From Crocinitomicaceae bacterium (GTDB lineage: Bacteria > Bacteroidota > Bacteroidia > Flavobacteriales_D > Crocinitomicaceae), in assembly GCA_024643725.1 (NCBI GenBank), contig JAHEMJ010000012.1, forward strand, positions 290,796 to 354,795: DNA of 64,000 nt, given 5' to 3'. The position numbers were made by a program, and so were the translations under genes. Each line of letters opens with the position of its first letter. Position 1 is the stretch's first letter. Of the stretch, positions 11,543-22,345 are shown piece by piece. The notes beneath the pieces are model-generated. The model did no database searches and had not been told where the DNA came from. It saw only the letters and a list, made by a program, of their open reading frames with translations.

Positions 11543-12305
11543 GCTTGGAATATGTTTTAAGGATGCTGTCAGTTAAGACATCGTATAATTTTCGATCATC
11601 TTCGTTCAATAAAGAACGATGTGCGTCCATGGTTTCTTTGTCGTTTCGTCGCGCTGGACCCGTTTGCGCATCGAATGCTGAGATTGTTTCTAACTTGCTA
11701 ACCGTTTCCTTGATTAATGCATTCAACAGGTTTCCATCCAATCCTTTTTCTGTTAATTGGGATTGTCCTTTATAGAGTAAGTGATTGACAAAATTATTGA
11801 CAAAAACGGCTGCAAGGTGGTAATCAGCGCGTGTTTTGGAATCACAGAGTGCATGGTTCAATCCAACGAGTTGACAAAGATCTACAAGTATTTCTTGCAG
11901 GATTTCGGCAGGTGCTTCCAGTAAAATTGGAATCTCTGAACTGGACAGCGAACGACTCAAGCTAAAGGATTGAAGGGGATAGAAAACTCCCCAATGTTCC
12001 TTCGGGAAATCGTTTAGCGATACAGCTCCTGCCGTGTAAACGACAAATTGCGTTGTAGGAAAGGTGTTCCGTAAGGCACGAACCGATTCATCGTTGGTTG
12101 CAACGAAAATCACATCTGCCAGCAAGTCTTGCGGATTTCGGTAAAATTCCGAGTTAAGCTCCTTTGCTAACGCAAGTCCAGTGGACTCGTTTCTGCTGGA
12201 GATTCCAGAAATGCGAATGCCAGATTGATGAAAAATGTGCGCAAGAGCGGTAGCGACTTTACCGGAGCCAACAAAGGCAATGCGCATATTTTTCAAGTCC
12301 AACAT
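11535..12305 (-). CDS. DUF2520 Rossmann-fold protein
   Basis: A 256-aa protein with an N-terminal dinucleotide-binding motif IAFVGSGKVATALAHIF (GxGxxA, residues about 9-25) and a C-terminal helical domain of the DUF2520 family, related to ketopantoate and pyrroline-5-carboxylate reductase-like oxidoreductases. The fold predicts NAD(P) binding, but the substrate is unknown. Its ATG overlaps the secA stop (TAATG) and its 3' end overlaps kdsC, so it is translationally coupled on both sides. A slightly shorter start at MRIAFVGSG is also possible. Confidence 0.8.
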   Translation of the reverse strand: MLDLKNMRIAFVGSGKVATALAHIFHQSGIRISGISSRNESTGLALAKELNSEFYRNPQDLLADVIFVATNDESVRALRNTFPTTQFVVYTAGAVSLNDFPKEHWGVFYPLQSFSLSRSLSSSEIPILLEAPAEILQEILVDLCQLVGLNHALCDSKTRADYHLAAVFVNNFVNHLLYKGQSQLTEKGLDGNLLNALIKETVSKLETISAFDAQTGPARRNDKETMDAHRSLLNEDDRKLYDVLTDSILKTYSKHD

Positions 12306-15300
12306 TATTTACCGTGGCATTGCTTGTATTTCTTCCCGCTACCGCAAGGACAAGGATCGTTTCTACCAACTTTTGGCTCAGCAATAATTGGTTGACGTTT
12401 CTCTGGTTGAGGCATCGAATTCGCAATTGCTTGATCGTATCCTTGTCTACCTTCAAAAGATGGAGTAGGCGTAGTAGAAACCGATTGATTCGTTTGTGCT
12501 TGTTGGTAGTTGTTTTGACGCGCTTCTTGGTTGGTTCCCTGAATTTCTTGTTCAAAAGGAATGTCCAATTTCATCAATAATTCAACCGCTTCTTCGTTCA
12601 AACGATTCAACATGCTGCGGAACAATTCATACGATTCTAATTTGTATACCACCAATGGGTCTTTTTGCTCGTATGATGCGTTTCTTACCGCAGAACGTAA
12701 TTCATCCATTTCGCGTAAGTGTTCTTTCCACTCATCATCAATTTTGGAAAGAATCACATTCTTTTCAAATGCTTTCGAAATGATTTTGCCTTCTGTGTGA
12801 TAAGCGTCCTCAATGTTAACAATCAACTGTAACTCTCTGCGTCCATCTGTTAATGGGAAAACCATGTCCTTGTACTTGTTCGCCAGGTTCTCATGAACGT
12901 GTTTGATTTGCGGCAATGCTCTTGTGGCAATTTTATCGCATTTACGTTCGTAAGATTCAGTCATGGCAGCGTAAACTTTATCGGTTAACTCGCTGCGGCT
13001 GATTTTCGCAAATTCTGCTTCGTCCACTGGGGATTCGATACCGATGATGCGGAGTAATTCCATTTCAAATTCATGGAATGCCGATCCACCATATTGTTGA
13101 ACTGTTGTTTCGCATAACTCAAAGAACATGTTGTCGATGTCAATATCTAAACGATCTCCGAATAAGGCATTTTTGCGTTTTTTGTAAATGGCTTTACGTT
13201 GTGCGTTCATTACATCATCGTATTCCAATAAATTTTTACGTACGCCGAAGTTGTTTTCTTCCACTTTTTTCTGAGCGCGTTCGATGGATGAAGAGACCAT
13301 TCCATGAGAAATTACTTCCCCTTCTTTCAATCCCATTCGGTCCATTAATTTAGCGATGCGATCAGAACCAAATTTACGCATCAAATCATCTTCCAATGAA
13401 ACGAAGAAACGGGAAGAACCTGGATCTCCTTGACGACCGGCACGACCTCTTAACTGACGGTCCACACGACGAGAGTCATGACGTTCCGTTCCGATAATTG
13501 CGAGTCCGCCAGCTTCTTTCACACCTTCACCTAATTTGATATCCGTTCCACGTCCTGCCATATTCGTCGCAATGGTTACGGCACCCGCTAATCCGGCATT
13601 TGCAACAATCTCTGCTTCTTTTTGATGGTATTTCGCATTCAAGACTTGGTGTTGGATTTTTTTCATTTGAAGCATGCGCGACAAAAGTTCAGAAATTTCA
13701 ACGGTTGTTGTCCCGACCAATACTGGTCGTCCAGCAGCCACTAATTCTTCGATTTCAAGAATCACGGCGTTGTATTTCTCACGTGCCGTTTTGTACACGT
13801 AATCGTCTAAATCTTTTCTAGAAATCGGTTTGTTCGTTGGAACGACAACTACGTCCAATTGGTAGATGTCCCAGAACTCCTTCGCTTCCGTTTCCGCTGT
13901 TCCCGTCATACCAGCTAACTTGTGGTACATACGGAAATAGTTTTGTAGTGTCACTGTCGCGTACGTTTGTGTTGCCGCTTCGACATCCACATTTTCTTTC
14001 GCTTCAATGGCTTGATGTAAACCATCGGAATAACGACGTCCTTCCAATATACGTCCGGTCGATTCATCCACGATTTTTACTTTTCCATCTAAAATCACAT
14101 ATTCGACTTCTTTCTCGAAGAGGGTATATGCTTTCAATAATTGATTAATGGAGTGAATGCGTTCGGATTTAATGGAGTATTCTCTTACCAATGCATCTTT
14201 TTGGTCTAGGAACGTTTCCTTCGCTAGGTTTTGTTTTTGCAATTTGGCAATTTCATCTCCGATATCTGGCATGACAAAGAAATTACGGTCGTCTTTTCCA
14301 GAAACCAAATCAATTCCTCTGTCTGTTAATTCAATCGTGTTATTTTTCTCATCGATGACAAAGAACAATTCCGCATCGATTTTTTTCATCTGCTTTCCTT
14401 GTTCTGCCATGTAGAAGTTCTCCGTTTTTTGCAAGTGAACTTTGATTCCTGGCTCGGAAAGGAATTTAATCAAGGCGCGATTCTTAGGCAAACCACGGTG
14501 TGCACGAAGCAAGGCAATTCCACCTTCTTCTAGCATGCGTTTCGCTTCGTTTTTGTCCTCCGGTGCTTCGTTGATCACTGTCAATAATTTTTTCGCTTCG
14601 GACAAACATTGTTGCACGTATTGTTTTTGTGCCTCTACCACACGTTCGATGCGTGGTTTTAATTCGTGAAACTCGTGTTCATCTCCTTTTGGAGTTGGAC
14701 CTGAAATGATCAAAGGTGTTCGCGCGTCGTCAATTAAAACGGAATCGACCTCATCAACAATCGCAAAATGGTGCTTGCGTTGTACCAAATCGTCCACGTG
14801 TCCGGCCATGTTATCACGCAAGTAATCAAAACCAAATTCGTTGTTTGTCCCGAAGGTAATGTCAGCCATGTAGGCTTGGCGTCTTTCTTTGGAGTTTGGA
14901 CGGTGTTTATCGATGCAATCGACTGTGAGTCCGTGGAATTGGTACAATGGTCCCATCCATTCAGAGTCACGCTTCGCTAGGTAGTCGTTCACAGTTACAA
15001 TGTGCACACCTTTTCCAGCTAAGGCATTCAAGTACACAGGCAAGGTAGCGACTAACGTTTTCCCTTCTCCTGTTTGCATTTCGGCAATGTTTCCTTTGTG
15101 CAACACAGCTCCACCCATCAACTGAACATCGTAATGCACCATGTTCCATTTGATGTGTCCGCCAGCAGCAGTCCATTCATTGTGCCAAATCGCTTTGTCA
15201 CCTTCAATGCTGATTCCATCTTTCTTCGCCGCTAATTCGCGATCGAAGTCCTCGGCTGTAACGACAAGTTGTCCATTTGTTGCCCAACGATTCGCCGTTT

Positions 15301-15649
15301 CTTTCACAACGGCAAAAGCTTCCGGTAAAATTTTCAACAAAGTCTCCTCGATTTGTGCATCTACTTCTTTTTCCAATTTGTCAATGCGATCGAATAAGTC
15401 TTCCTTCTCTTGAATGCTCGTTTCCAAGCTTTCCGCTTTGGTGCGAAGTTCAGCGAGTTGTTGCTCTAGTCCTTCTTTTTCCGCGCGAATTTGTTGTTGA
15501 AATTCGCGGGACTTCTGACGTAATTGCTCGTCAGATAAGGTTTTAATATGTGAATGAGCAGCAGTTGCTTGCTCTACGTAAGGCCAGTATAATTTCTTGT
15601 CTTTCGCGTTCTTATCCCCAAAAATGGATTTTAAGATATCTCCAATCAT
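12305..15649 (-). CDS. secA: preprotein translocase ATPase SecA
   Basis: A 1114-aa motor ATPase of the Sec translocon, which pushes unfolded secretory proteins through SecYEG. Visible landmarks are the Walker A segment [19 protein letters not shown], the [19 protein letters not shown]alker B/DEAD region, the [18 protein letters not shown] motif and the C-terminal zinc-binding tail [15 protein letters not shown]. The protein is about 200 residues longer than the E. coli enzyme, as usual in Bacteroidota. The start is the ATG at 15649 ([11 protein letters not shown]); a TTG at 15676 would add nine non-homologous residues. The C-terminal linker is Q/N-rich. It heads the secA-DUF2520-kdsC operon. 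Confidence 0.97.
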   Translation of the reverse strand: MIGDILKSIFGDKNAKDKKLYWPYVEQATAAHSHIKTLSDEQLRQKSREFQQQIRAEKEGLEQQLAELRTKAESLETSIQEKEDLFDRIDKLEKEVDAQIEETLLKILPEAFAVVKETANRWATNGQLVVTAEDFDRELAAKKDGISIEGDKAIWHNEWTAAGGHIKWNMVHYDVQLMGGAVLHKGNIAEMQTGEGKTLVATLPVYLNALAGKGVHIVTVNDYLAKRDSEWMGPLYQFHGLTVDCIDKHRPNSKERRQAYMADITFGTNNEFGFDYLRDNMAGHVDDLVQRKHHFAIVDEVDSVLIDDARTPLIISGPTPKGDEHEFHELKPRIERVVEAQKQYVQQCLSEAKKLLTVINEAPEDKNEAKRMLEEGGIALLRAHRGLPKNRALIKFLSEPGIKVHLQKTENFYMAEQGKQMKKIDAELFFVIDEKNNTIELTDRGIDLVSGKDDRNFFVMPDIGDEIAKLQKQNLAKETFLDQKDALVREYSIKSERIHSINQLLKAYTLFEKEVEYVILDGKVKIVDESTGRILEGRRYSDGLHQAIEAKENVDVEAATQTYATVTLQNYFRMYHKLAGMTGTAETEAKEFWDIYQLDVVVVPTNKPISRKDLDDYVYKTAREKYNAVILEIEELVAAGRPVLVGTTTVEISELLSRMLQMKKIQHQVLNAKYHQKEAEIVANAGLAGAVTIATNMAGRGTDIKLGEGVKEAGGLAIIGTERHDSRRVDRQLRGRAGRQGDPGSSRFFVSLEDDLMRKFGSDRIAKLMDRMGLKEGEVISHGMVSSSIERAQKKVEENNFGVRKNLLEYDDVMNAQRKAIYKKRKNALFGDRLDIDIDNMFFELCETTVQQYGGSAFHEFEMELLRIIGIESPVDEAEFAKISRSELTDKVYAAMTESYERKCDKIATRALPQIKHVHENLANKYKDMVFPLTDGRRELQLIVNIEDAYHTEGKIISKAFEKNVILSKIDDEWKEHLREMDELRSAVRNASYEQKDPLVVYKLESYELFRSMLNRLNEEAVELLMKLDIPFEQEIQGTNQEARQNNYQQAQTNQSVSTTPTPSFEGRQGYDQAIANSMPQPEKRQPIIAEPKVGRNDPCPCGSGKKYKQCHGK

Positions 15650-15673
15650 TGTTTTTCTCTTTAATGCAAGCCC

Positions 15674-15681
15674 CAAAGTTA
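15674..15681 (-). promoter_or_regulatory. secA promoter -7 box
   Basis: TAACTTTG on the minus strand, an exact TAnnTTTG match, ending 24 nt before the secA ATG. No good -33 TTTG box is visible at the expected distance. Confidence 0.4.
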
Positions 15682-15806
15682 ATCAATTCTACTTATTTAC
15701 GGGTGTTTGGAATGCTTGAATTGTCGGTAAATCAAGGTTTTTTTTCCACAAGATTTAACAATCCATGAAGCGTCGAATTCTCATGTCGCTAATTAGCAAG
15801 AATGCT

Positions 15807-15814
15807 TATCTTTG
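15807..15814 (+). promoter_or_regulatory. guaA promoter -7 box
   Basis: TATCTTTG, an exact TAnnTTTG match, ending 4 nt before the guaA ATG, which implies a leaderless or nearly leaderless mRNA. It also argues against starts upstream of 15819. Confidence 0.5.
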
Positions 15815-15818
15815 CGCC

Positions 15819-17351
15819 ATGCATGAAATGATACTAATTTTAGATTTTGGATCTCAATATACGCAATTGATTGCGCGTAGAATCCGCGAGTTAAATGTTT
15901 ATTGTGAAATTCATCCGTGGAATAAAATTCCGGAGATTGGAGACCATGTGAAGGGAATAATTCTTTCTGGAAGTCCTTTTTCTGTTCGGGATGAAGCTTC
16001 TCCAAGACCTAATTTAGATGCCATAAAAGGAAAAATGCCGTTACTTGGTGTTTGCTTCGGTGCGCAGTATTTGTCACACCATTTTGGTGGAGAAGTATTG
16101 CCTTCAAGTATTCGTGAATATGGACGTGCACATTTATCCTATGTAGATGGAAATCACATCCTCACCAAAGGAATGACAACCGGATCTCAAGTGTGGATGT
16201 CTCATGGCGATACGATCAAAAAAATCCCAAGTAACTATAAAATTATCGCCAGTACCTCCGATGTTGAAATCGCGGGTTACCACATCGAAGGAGAAGAAAC
16301 CTACGGAATTCAATTCCACCCGGAAGTTTATCACTCGACGGAAGGTAAAATTCTTTTGAAGAACTTCATCGTGGAAGTGTGTCATTGCGCGTGTGATTGG
16401 ACACCCGACTCTTTCGTGGAAGAGACGACAGCACGTTTAAAGGCGCAATTAGGAGATGACAAAGTCATTCTTGGATTATCCGGCGGCGTGGATTCATCCG
16501 TTGCTGCGGTCTTGTTACACAAAGCCATCGGGGCAAACTTACACTGTATTTTTGTCGATAATGGCTTGCTTCGCAAAAATGAATTTCAGTCCGTTTTGGA
16601 GTCCTACAAAGGAATGGGCTTGAATGTGAAAGGCGTCGATGCTTCCCAACAGTTTTACGCTGCTTTGAGCGGATTGACGGATCCAGAATTAAAAAGAAAA
16701 GCCATTGGAAAAGTATTCATCGATGTATTCGATGAGGAATCCAAACAAGTAGAAGGAGCAAAATGGCTCGGACAAGGAACAATTTATCCAGATGTCATTG
16801 AGTCCGTTTCTGCTACTGGTGGACCATCGCAAACGATTAAGTCGCATCACAATGTGGGTGGACTTCCAGATTACATGAAATTACAAGTCGTAGAACCTTT
16901 GCGTTTGTTGTTCAAAGATGAGGTGCGTCGCATTGGACGTTCCCTGCAAATTGATGAGCGCATTTTAGGTAGGCATCCTTTCCCAGGTCCAGGACTCGGA
17001 ATTCGTATCCTTGGAGAAGTAACGGAGGAAAAAGTACGCATCCTACAGGATGTCGATTCCATTTTTATTGAAGGATTGAAAGAGGATGGTTTGTATGACG
17101 ATGTTTGGCAAGCTGGAGCGATTTTCTTGCCGATTCAATCGGTCGGAGTGATGGGTGATGAGCGTACTTACGAAAATGCAGTGGCGTTGAGAGCAGTGAC
17201 TTCAACGGATGGAATGACAGCTGATTGGTGTCATTTACCGTACGAGTTTCTCGCGAAAATCTCCAATAAAATCATCAATCAAGTTAAAGGAATCAACCGA
17301 GTAACCTACGATATCAGTTCCAAGCCACCAGCAACCATCGAGTGGGAATAA
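15819..17351 (+). CDS. guaA: GMP synthase (glutamine-hydrolysing)
   Basis: A 510-aa enzyme that converts XMP to GMP with ATP and glutamine. The N-terminal class I amidotransferase domain holds the nucleophile in [17 protein letters not shown] and the His/Glu pair in [11 protein letters not shown]. The ATP pyrophosphatase domain has the P-loop [16 protein letters not shown], and the C-terminal dimerisation domain ends with [11 protein letters not shown], as in all GuaA. The ATG at 15819 ([13 protein letters not shown]) fits the family N-terminus; the frame is open further up to 15765, but that would cross the promoter box. The LysM gene follows after 10 nt. Confidence 0.96.
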   Translation: MHEMILILDFGSQYTQLIARRIRELNVYCEIHPWNKIPEIGDHVKGIILSGSPFSVRDEASPRPNLDAIKGKMPLLGVCFGAQYLSHHFGGEVLPSSIREYGRAHLSYVDGNHILTKGMTTGSQVWMSHGDTIKKIPSNYKIIASTSDVEIAGYHIEGEETYGIQFHPEVYHSTEGKILLKNFIVEVCHCACDWTPDSFVEETTARLKAQLGDDKVILGLSGGVDSSVAAVLLHKAIGANLHCIFVDNGLLRKNEFQSVLESYKGMGLNVKGVDASQQFYAALSGLTDPELKRKAIGKVFIDVFDEESKQVEGAKWLGQGTIYPDVIESVSATGGPSQTIKSHHNVGGLPDYMKLQVVEPLRLLFKDEVRRIGRSLQIDERILGRHPFPGPGLGIRILGEVTEEKVRILQDVDSIFIEGLKEDGLYDDVWQAGAIFLPIQSVGVMGDERTYENAVALRAVTSTDGMTADWCHLPYEFLAKISNKIINQVKGINRVTYDISSKPPATIEWE

Positions 17352-17361
17352 GTCAGGAGTT

Positions 17362-19101
17362 ATGAAACAAGTTTTTCTTCTTCTTTTGTTGCTTCGCTGC
17401 TTGTTTGTTCAAGGACAGCAATACGCGCAGATTACGGAAAGAGAAGGGAAGAAATGCTATGTTCATACCGTTTCGGACGGCAACAACCTCTATGGACTTC
17501 AGCAAATGTACGCTTGTCCAGCAGAGGAAATATTGAATATGAATCCAGGAATCGAACGTGGATTAACTACTGGTGAAGTAGTGTTTATTCCCGTTCAGCG
17601 AAAAACCGTGAAACATACGGTAGGACAAAAAGAAACCCTGTATGCGGTTTCGAAAATGTACGACGTTTCCATGGATAGCATCACGAAATATAATCCCTCC
17701 GCGAAAAACGGTTTAAAATTGAATCAACGTTTGTTGATTCCAAATGCCATTGCGCGCATTCAAACGGATGAAGCTTCCACTTCAGTGGAGGTGATGCAAC
17801 AAGAAATTCCCAAACCAAGTGAAGCGGCCAAGTCTAAATTTAATATTTCGTTCACGGACCAAGTGATTTCCCATGTGGTCTTGCCGCAAGAATCCTTGTA
17901 TACCATTTCAAAGCGTTTTATGGTACCGGTACCTGAATTGCAAGCGTTGAATCATTTGACATCGAGCAGAGTGAGTCCTGGACAAAGCATACGGATTCCG
18001 GTGAAAAAAGAAAAAGTGGAAATCGTTCCTATTCGTGCGGTTCCACCAAAACGAATTGATCAAACGCCTGATGAACTTACTTTTCCCGCACGGAAATCCT
18101 TCGAAGTCGCGCTCTTCTTACCCTTGAACCTAGATTCTACGTCCACCTACAATCGCTTTGTTTCTGCGGCAGCCTTGGAATATTACATGGGCGCCAAATT
18201 GGCCTTTGATTCGTTGTCCCGCATGGGACTGACTGCAAATGTCCATGTATATGACTATGAAGCTGCTACACAAAATTTAGCGAGCATTCTAGCCAATCCG
18301 GCATTAAGCGAAATGGACCTGATTTTTGCACCGTTGCAACAGAGAGAAGCAGAAATCGTTAGTGCGTTTGCTCGAAAAAATGACATTGCCATCGCATTTC
18401 CCGTATTTATGAAGGAGAATGAACTACTTGGTAATCCAAATTCCGTGTGTTTGTCTCCGTCCACAGCGAATTTAATGGAGTTGTTGGCCTTGAGTGTGCA
18501 TCGACAATTCGTGAATCAAACCATTGTGTTGATTAAAAGTGAAAGCGAAGTGGATGTCAAAAATGACCAATTGTTTTTGAATTCCTTTCACAATGTTCCC
18601 TCATCGGTATCCAAAGCAAAAATCATTGAAGCAAGCTGGAAAAATTACCGACAATATGAGGTGATGAACGAAGATATTATTTACGTTTGTTTGAGCACGG
18701 ACAAGGCAAAAGTCCTCGGATTATTGGAGAAATACAAAGACAATCCACATGTTAAAATCTATGGGATGAAAGAATGGTTAGAGTGGAAAGAAGTCAGTGG
18801 AACCATCGCTAATAAATACACGTTTACTTATGCGAGTCCATCTTATTTCTCGTACCATTCTCCAACTGTTCAGGCATTTCACAAGAAGTTCCGAAGAACC
18901 TATTCAGCGGATTTAACAAAGATGGCTTGCCTAGGGTATGATGCTACGTTGATGGTATGTCGACAGTTACTCGAGAAAACAGCCATTCAATCGGGAGTCA
19001 TCAGTAATTATCAATTGAAACAAATGGGGACAGGGAACGGGTATCAAAATACTGCTGGATTTGTTCTGCAATTTAAAGGATTTGAATCGAAGCCAGAATG
19101 A
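17362..19101 (+). CDS. LysM-repeat protein with periplasmic-binding-like domain
   Basis: A 579-aa exported protein. After a signal peptide (residues 1-18) come three LysM modules, at about residues 30-75, 85-130 and 170-215, each with the YxxS/YGL...Y.V...I...NP pattern and ending in an IPV/IPN motif. These should bind peptidoglycan. Residues about 245-579 resemble a type I periplasmic-binding fold, as in amino-acid or branched-chain substrate-binding proteins (FEVALFLPLNLDSTS, AALEYYMGAKLAFDSL). Bacteroidota carry many such LysM-PBP1 proteins of unsettled function, perhaps sensing or scaffolding in the cell wall. Its stop overlaps the hemF start by 4 nt (ATGA). Confidence 0.82.
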   Translation: MKQVFLLLLLLRCLFVQGQQYAQITEREGKKCYVHTVSDGNNLYGLQQMYACPAEEILNMNPGIERGLTTGEVVFIPVQRKTVKHTVGQKETLYAVSKMYDVSMDSITKYNPSAKNGLKLNQRLLIPNAIARIQTDEASTSVEVMQQEIPKPSEAAKSKFNISFTDQVISHVVLPQESLYTISKRFMVPVPELQALNHLTSSRVSPGQSIRIPVKKEKVEIVPIRAVPPKRIDQTPDELTFPARKSFEVALFLPLNLDSTSTYNRFVSAAALEYYMGAKLAFDSLSRMGLTANVHVYDYEAATQNLASILANPALSEMDLIFAPLQQREAEIVSAFARKNDIAIAFPVFMKENELLGNPNSVCLSPSTANLMELLALSVHRQFVNQTIVLIKSESEVDVKNDQLFLNSFHNVPSSVSKAKIIEASWKNYRQYEVMNEDIIYVCLSTDKAKVLGLLEKYKDNPHVKIYGMKEWLEWKEVSGTIANKYTFTYASPSYFSYHSPTVQAFHKKFRRTYSADLTKMACLGYDATLMVCRQLLEKTAIQSGVISNYQLKQMGTGNGYQNTAGFVLQFKGFESKPE

Positions 19102-20003
19102 CAATGACACGCACAGAAATAGAAACAGCTTATCGATCGTTGCAATTGCACATTTGTGCCGAATTGGAAAAAATCGATGGACAAGCACATTTTCAGGAAG
19201 ATGCCTGGGATCGGGAAGAAGGCGGAGGCGGATTTACGCGTACAATTTCTGAAGGACGCATATTCGAAAAAGGCGGAGTGGCGTTTTCTGCGGTTCATGG
19301 ACCAGTGTCCGATGCGATGAAAAAACAATTGAACCTAGAAGGCGAGCATTTTTTTGCCACTGGAGTTTCCATTGTTTTGCATCCACGTCATCCGCGACAT
19401 CCAATCATTCACATGAACGTGCGTTATTTTGAATTGGATAACGGTGCGACATATTGGTTTGGTGGCGGAATCGATTTAACGCCGCATTATGTCGACCCCA
19501 AGTTGGCGAACGACTTTCATCAACAGTTGAAAAACACATCGGATCATTACTCAGTGGACTTCTATCCGAAATTCAAGGAATGGGCAGATCGCTACTTTTA
19601 TTTGCCGCATCGTGAGGAATCGCGAGGAGTTGGTGGAATTTTCTTCGATCATTTGGATGAGAAATGCGGTTTAACCAAAGATCAACTGTTCCATTATTGC
19701 CTCGATTTGGGAAGGTTGTTTCCAGTAGCCTATAAACACCAAGTGGATCACATTTCTTTATCAGAAGTCAGTGAACGCGAATTGAATTGGCAAGCACTTC
19801 GTCGTGGTCGGTATGTGGAATTCAATCTGCTTCACGACAGAGGAACGAAATTTGGCATTTACTCGGGTGGACGAACAGAATCCATTTTAATGAGTATGCC
19901 GCCCCGTGCAAATTGGGAGTATAATTTGCAACTTGAAAGAGATTCGGAGGAAGCACAGACCTTGGCATTTCTTCAAAAAACACACGCATTTAAATTAGAT
20001 TAA
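19098..20003 (+). CDS. hemF: oxygen-dependent coproporphyrinogen III oxidase
   Basis: A 301-aa cytoplasmic enzyme that oxidatively decarboxylates coproporphyrinogen III to protoporphyrinogen IX during heme synthesis, using O2. Family motifs are intact: REEGGGGFTRTISEGRIFEK, HMNVRYFELDNGATYWFGGG, DLTPHYVDPK, GVGGIFFDHLD, and the C-terminal RRGRYVEFNLLHDRGTKFG followed by MSMPPRANWEY. The length is normal. Presence of hemF implies aerobic or microaerobic life. Its ATG overlaps the LysM gene stop, and the VOC gene follows after 15 nt. Confidence 0.96.
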   Translation: MTMTRTEIETAYRSLQLHICAELEKIDGQAHFQEDAWDREEGGGGFTRTISEGRIFEKGGVAFSAVHGPVSDAMKKQLNLEGEHFFATGVSIVLHPRHPRHPIIHMNVRYFELDNGATYWFGGGIDLTPHYVDPKLANDFHQQLKNTSDHYSVDFYPKFKEWADRYFYLPHREESRGVGGIFFDHLDEKCGLTKDQLFHYCLDLGRLFPVAYKHQVDHISLSEVSERELNWQALRRGRYVEFNLLHDRGTKFGIYSGGRTESILMSMPPRANWEYNLQLERDSEEAQTLAFLQKTHAFKLD

Positions 20004-20018
20004 CAGATAAACGGATCA

Positions 20019-21080
20019 ATGAAAAGTCCTTACGTAAATGTAAATGGCATGCAGCACATTGGAGTAGCTGTGAGCAATATGAATGAAATGCTTCCCTTGT
20101 ACCGAAAGTTGTTCGGCATGGACATTCCTTTTTTCGATTCCATTCAAGCTGCGCCGTTGATGGATGTTTATACGCATGGAAAAACGATTACCAAACGCGC
20201 GAGTATGATCATGAACCTACAGGGTGGTTGTGCGATGGAAGTCATTGAGGCTACGTCATTCAAAGGAAAAGGCAATTTGAACACCTTTGCTTGGGGGGAT
20301 TTGGGAATCAATGCCATCCAAATGAAAGCGAAAAACATCGAAAAAAGCTACGCTTTCGTGAAAGAATTGGTGGATTGTCAAACAATTCATCCGATGCCCG
20401 ACCAACGCAAGGGATTTTTTATGAAGGATCCGGACGGAAACCACTTTCAATTTGTAGAAAACAAGGAGTGGTACTCCGACAACGGACATCATTCTGGAGG
20501 AGTTTTGGGGATTAGTATTGGAGTGAGAAATGCCGATGAATCCATGAAATTATACCGCGATATTTTAGGATTTGACCAAGTGGTATTTGATCAGTCGGAC
20601 GTATTTTCTGATTGGAAGGATTTGCCAAATGGACAGGAGCGATTTAGACGTGTGCTGTTGACGAAGTCCAAACCGACCGGTGGTGGATTTGGAAAAGTAA
20701 CTGGTAAAAATTACATCGAATTAGTGCAGGCGTTGGACCGTGAACCACAGAAAATCTTTAAAGGAAGAATGTGGGGAGATTACGGATTTGTCCATTTGGG
20801 ATTGGATGTAAAAGGCATGCGCCAATTAGAATCCGAAATGAGTCAAAAGGGATTCCCTTTCACGTGTGACAGTCAATCGGCGTTGAGCATGGGAAATACG
20901 AAAGTACATTGTGTGTATATCGATGATCCAGATGGAACCTTGATTGAAATGATCGAGGTATTCAAAGTTCCGATTGTAGAGAAGTGGGGCTTGTTCTTGA
21001 ATGTGGAGAAAAGAGACCCAATGAAGCCACTTCCTGATTTCATGTTGAAGTTTCTTCGTTTCTCGCGCATCAAAGATTAA
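20019..21080 (+). CDS. two-domain VOC (glyoxalase/dioxygenase) protein
   Basis: A 353-aa protein made of two vicinal-oxygen-chelate modules: residues about 10-150 (MQHIGVAVSNMNEMLPLYRK through KGFFMKDPDGNHFQFVE) and 160-320 (GVLGISIGVRNADESMKLYR through VYIDDPDGTLIEMIEV). Both modules keep the H...E metal-ligand pattern, so it may be a metal-dependent dioxygenase, lyase or isomerase. It lacks the C-terminal signature of 4-hydroxyphenylpyruvate dioxygenase. It lies 15 nt behind hemF and probably shares its transcript. The substrate cannot be deduced. Confidence 0.75.
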   Translation: MKSPYVNVNGMQHIGVAVSNMNEMLPLYRKLFGMDIPFFDSIQAAPLMDVYTHGKTITKRASMIMNLQGGCAMEVIEATSFKGKGNLNTFAWGDLGINAIQMKAKNIEKSYAFVKELVDCQTIHPMPDQRKGFFMKDPDGNHFQFVENKEWYSDNGHHSGGVLGISIGVRNADESMKLYRDILGFDQVVFDQSDVFSDWKDLPNGQERFRRVLLTKSKPTGGGFGKVTGKNYIELVQALDREPQKIFKGRMWGDYGFVHLGLDVKGMRQLESEMSQKGFPFTCDSQSALSMGNTKVHCVYIDDPDGTLIEMIEVFKVPIVEKWGLFLNVEKRDPMKPLPDFMLKFLRFSRIKD

Positions 21081-21114
21081 GTCGTTTTTCGCACAAAAAA
21101 GTGTAACTTAGGAC

Positions 21115-22056
21115 ATGCGCTTCATCACGTTGAGTTTCATTTTTGTAGCATTCGCTTGGATTTTTTCCTGTTCAGGGGAGAAAGTCATTGACCGTATTTA
21201 TCAGACAAAAAATGTGGTGGTTGTGGTGATTGATGGTCCACGCTACTCTGAAGCTTGGGGCCAAACCGGCAGGCCAAATGTCCCTTATATGGATTCCGTG
21301 TTAGCTCCTGTCGGTTGCACACATTCGTATTTCTACAACCTTGGCGAGACGTTTACGACGAATGGACATACCGCGATTTCAACTGGAATTTATCAGTCGA
21401 TTAATAATACGGGAGGAGAATATCCTCAGAATCCGGGTATTTTTCAGCATTACTTGAAAAAACATCCCGATGACAAAGAATTTGTTTGGTTGATTACCTC
21501 GAAGGATAAATTGCAAGTACTTTCTGATTGCAAAGATCCCAAATGGAAAGGAAAGTACATTGCTTCAACGGATTGTGGTGTTTCGGGACTTGGTACGGGA
21601 TACCGTCATGATTCCATCACATTTAGACGTGTCATGTATGCGTTGGAGGTACACAAGCCAAAGCTTTTGTTGGTGAATTTTCGGGAACCGGATTATTCAG
21701 GACACAAGGCTGATTGGAACGGATACATTCGTGGAATTCAACAAACGGATTCGATGGTACATGAGATTTGGAAGTTCATTCAAAGTGACCCAACGTATCA
21801 AGGAAAAACAACCATGTTTGTGACGAATGATCACGGACGACACCTCGATGGCGTTTCAAACGGATACGTTTCTCATGGATGTTCTTGCGAGGGCTGTCGC
21901 CGCATTCACCTATGGAGTTTTGGTCCAGATTTTAAACAAGGTACATACTTGAATCAACAAGCGGAACTCATCGATGTCAATGCAACCATTGGTGAATTGC
22001 TGCAGTTACATTCGTTAAAATCGAATGGACGGGTGTTGAAGGAATTGTTTCAATAG
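21115..22056 (+). CDS. alkaline-phosphatase-superfamily lipoprotein
   Basis: A 313-aa protein with an N-terminal hydrophobic segment ending in IFSCSG, a plausible lipobox with Cys at about residue 19, so probably a lipoprotein. The catalytic domain has the alkaline phosphatase/sulfatase layout: metal Asp in VVVVIDGPRYSEAWG, nucleophile Thr in TTNGHTAISTG, and metal ligands in FVTNDHGRHLDG and GYVSHGCSCEGC. It should hydrolyse a phosphate or sulfate ester, or act as a phosphotransferase. The substrate is unknown. The unusual CSCEGC cluster near residue 265 could bind an additional metal or form disulfides. Confidence 0.75.
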   Translation: MRFITLSFIFVAFAWIFSCSGEKVIDRIYQTKNVVVVVIDGPRYSEAWGQTGRPNVPYMDSVLAPVGCTHSYFYNLGETFTTNGHTAISTGIYQSINNTGGEYPQNPGIFQHYLKKHPDDKEFVWLITSKDKLQVLSDCKDPKWKGKYIASTDCGVSGLGTGYRHDSITFRRVMYALEVHKPKLLLVNFREPDYSGHKADWNGYIRGIQQTDSMVHEIWKFIQSDPTYQGKTTMFVTNDHGRHLDGVSNGYVSHGCSCEGCRRIHLWSFGPDFKQGTYLNQQAELIDVNATIGELLQLHSLKSNGRVLKELFQ

Positions 22057-22057
22057 A

Positions 22058-22231
22058 TTAAGATCCACATCCAACGCAGTCGATGTGGCTATCCATCGGA
22101 CGAACGCCATTCAATTTCATTTCTAAATTGTGGATTTGATCCTTGATGTCCATATCCCCAAATAAATCACCAGTTAACTGTGTTTTTAACTGTTCGATTT
22201 GCGCTTGTAATTGTAATTGTTGTTCTTCCAT
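22058..22231 (-). CDS. 57-aa coiled-coil protein ending in CVGCGS
   Basis: A small protein: MEEQQLQLQAQIEQLK heptad-like glutamine-rich coil, then GDLFGDMDIKDQIHNLEMK, and a C-terminal DSHIDCVGCGS. Conserved small proteins with a coiled coil and a terminal CxxC occur in Flavobacteriales, as far as I recall; the function is unknown, with metal or redox chemistry at the C-terminal CxxC an obvious guess. The gene fills the gap between the convergent AP-like gene (stop 22056) and the divergent WYL gene, with the ATG at 22231. Confidence 0.65.
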   Translation of the reverse strand: MEEQQLQLQAQIEQLKTQLTGDLFGDMDIKDQIHNLEMKLNGVRPMDSHIDCVGCGS

Positions 22232-22333
22232 GGGTGTGATTTTAACTGAACCTAAAAATATTGTTTTTTTTCTTTCGAAATGAACGCAAGGTCAAAAAAA
22301 GATTACTCCGCAAATATATTACGGAATAAATAG

Positions 22334-22341
22334 TACCTTCG
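22334..22341 (+). promoter_or_regulatory. promoter box of the WYL regulator gene
   Basis: TACCTTCG (TAnnTTYG-type -7 box) ends 4 nt before the ATG at 22346. Just upstream (about 22305-22325) lies a partial palindrome, TCCGCAAATATATTACGGA, that could be an autoregulatory operator. Confidence 0.4.
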
Positions 22342-22345
22342 TTGT

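Noticed and set aside
15765..15818. Upstream start for guaA at 15765
   Set aside because: It would include 18 non-homologous residues and cross a TAnnTTTG promoter box.
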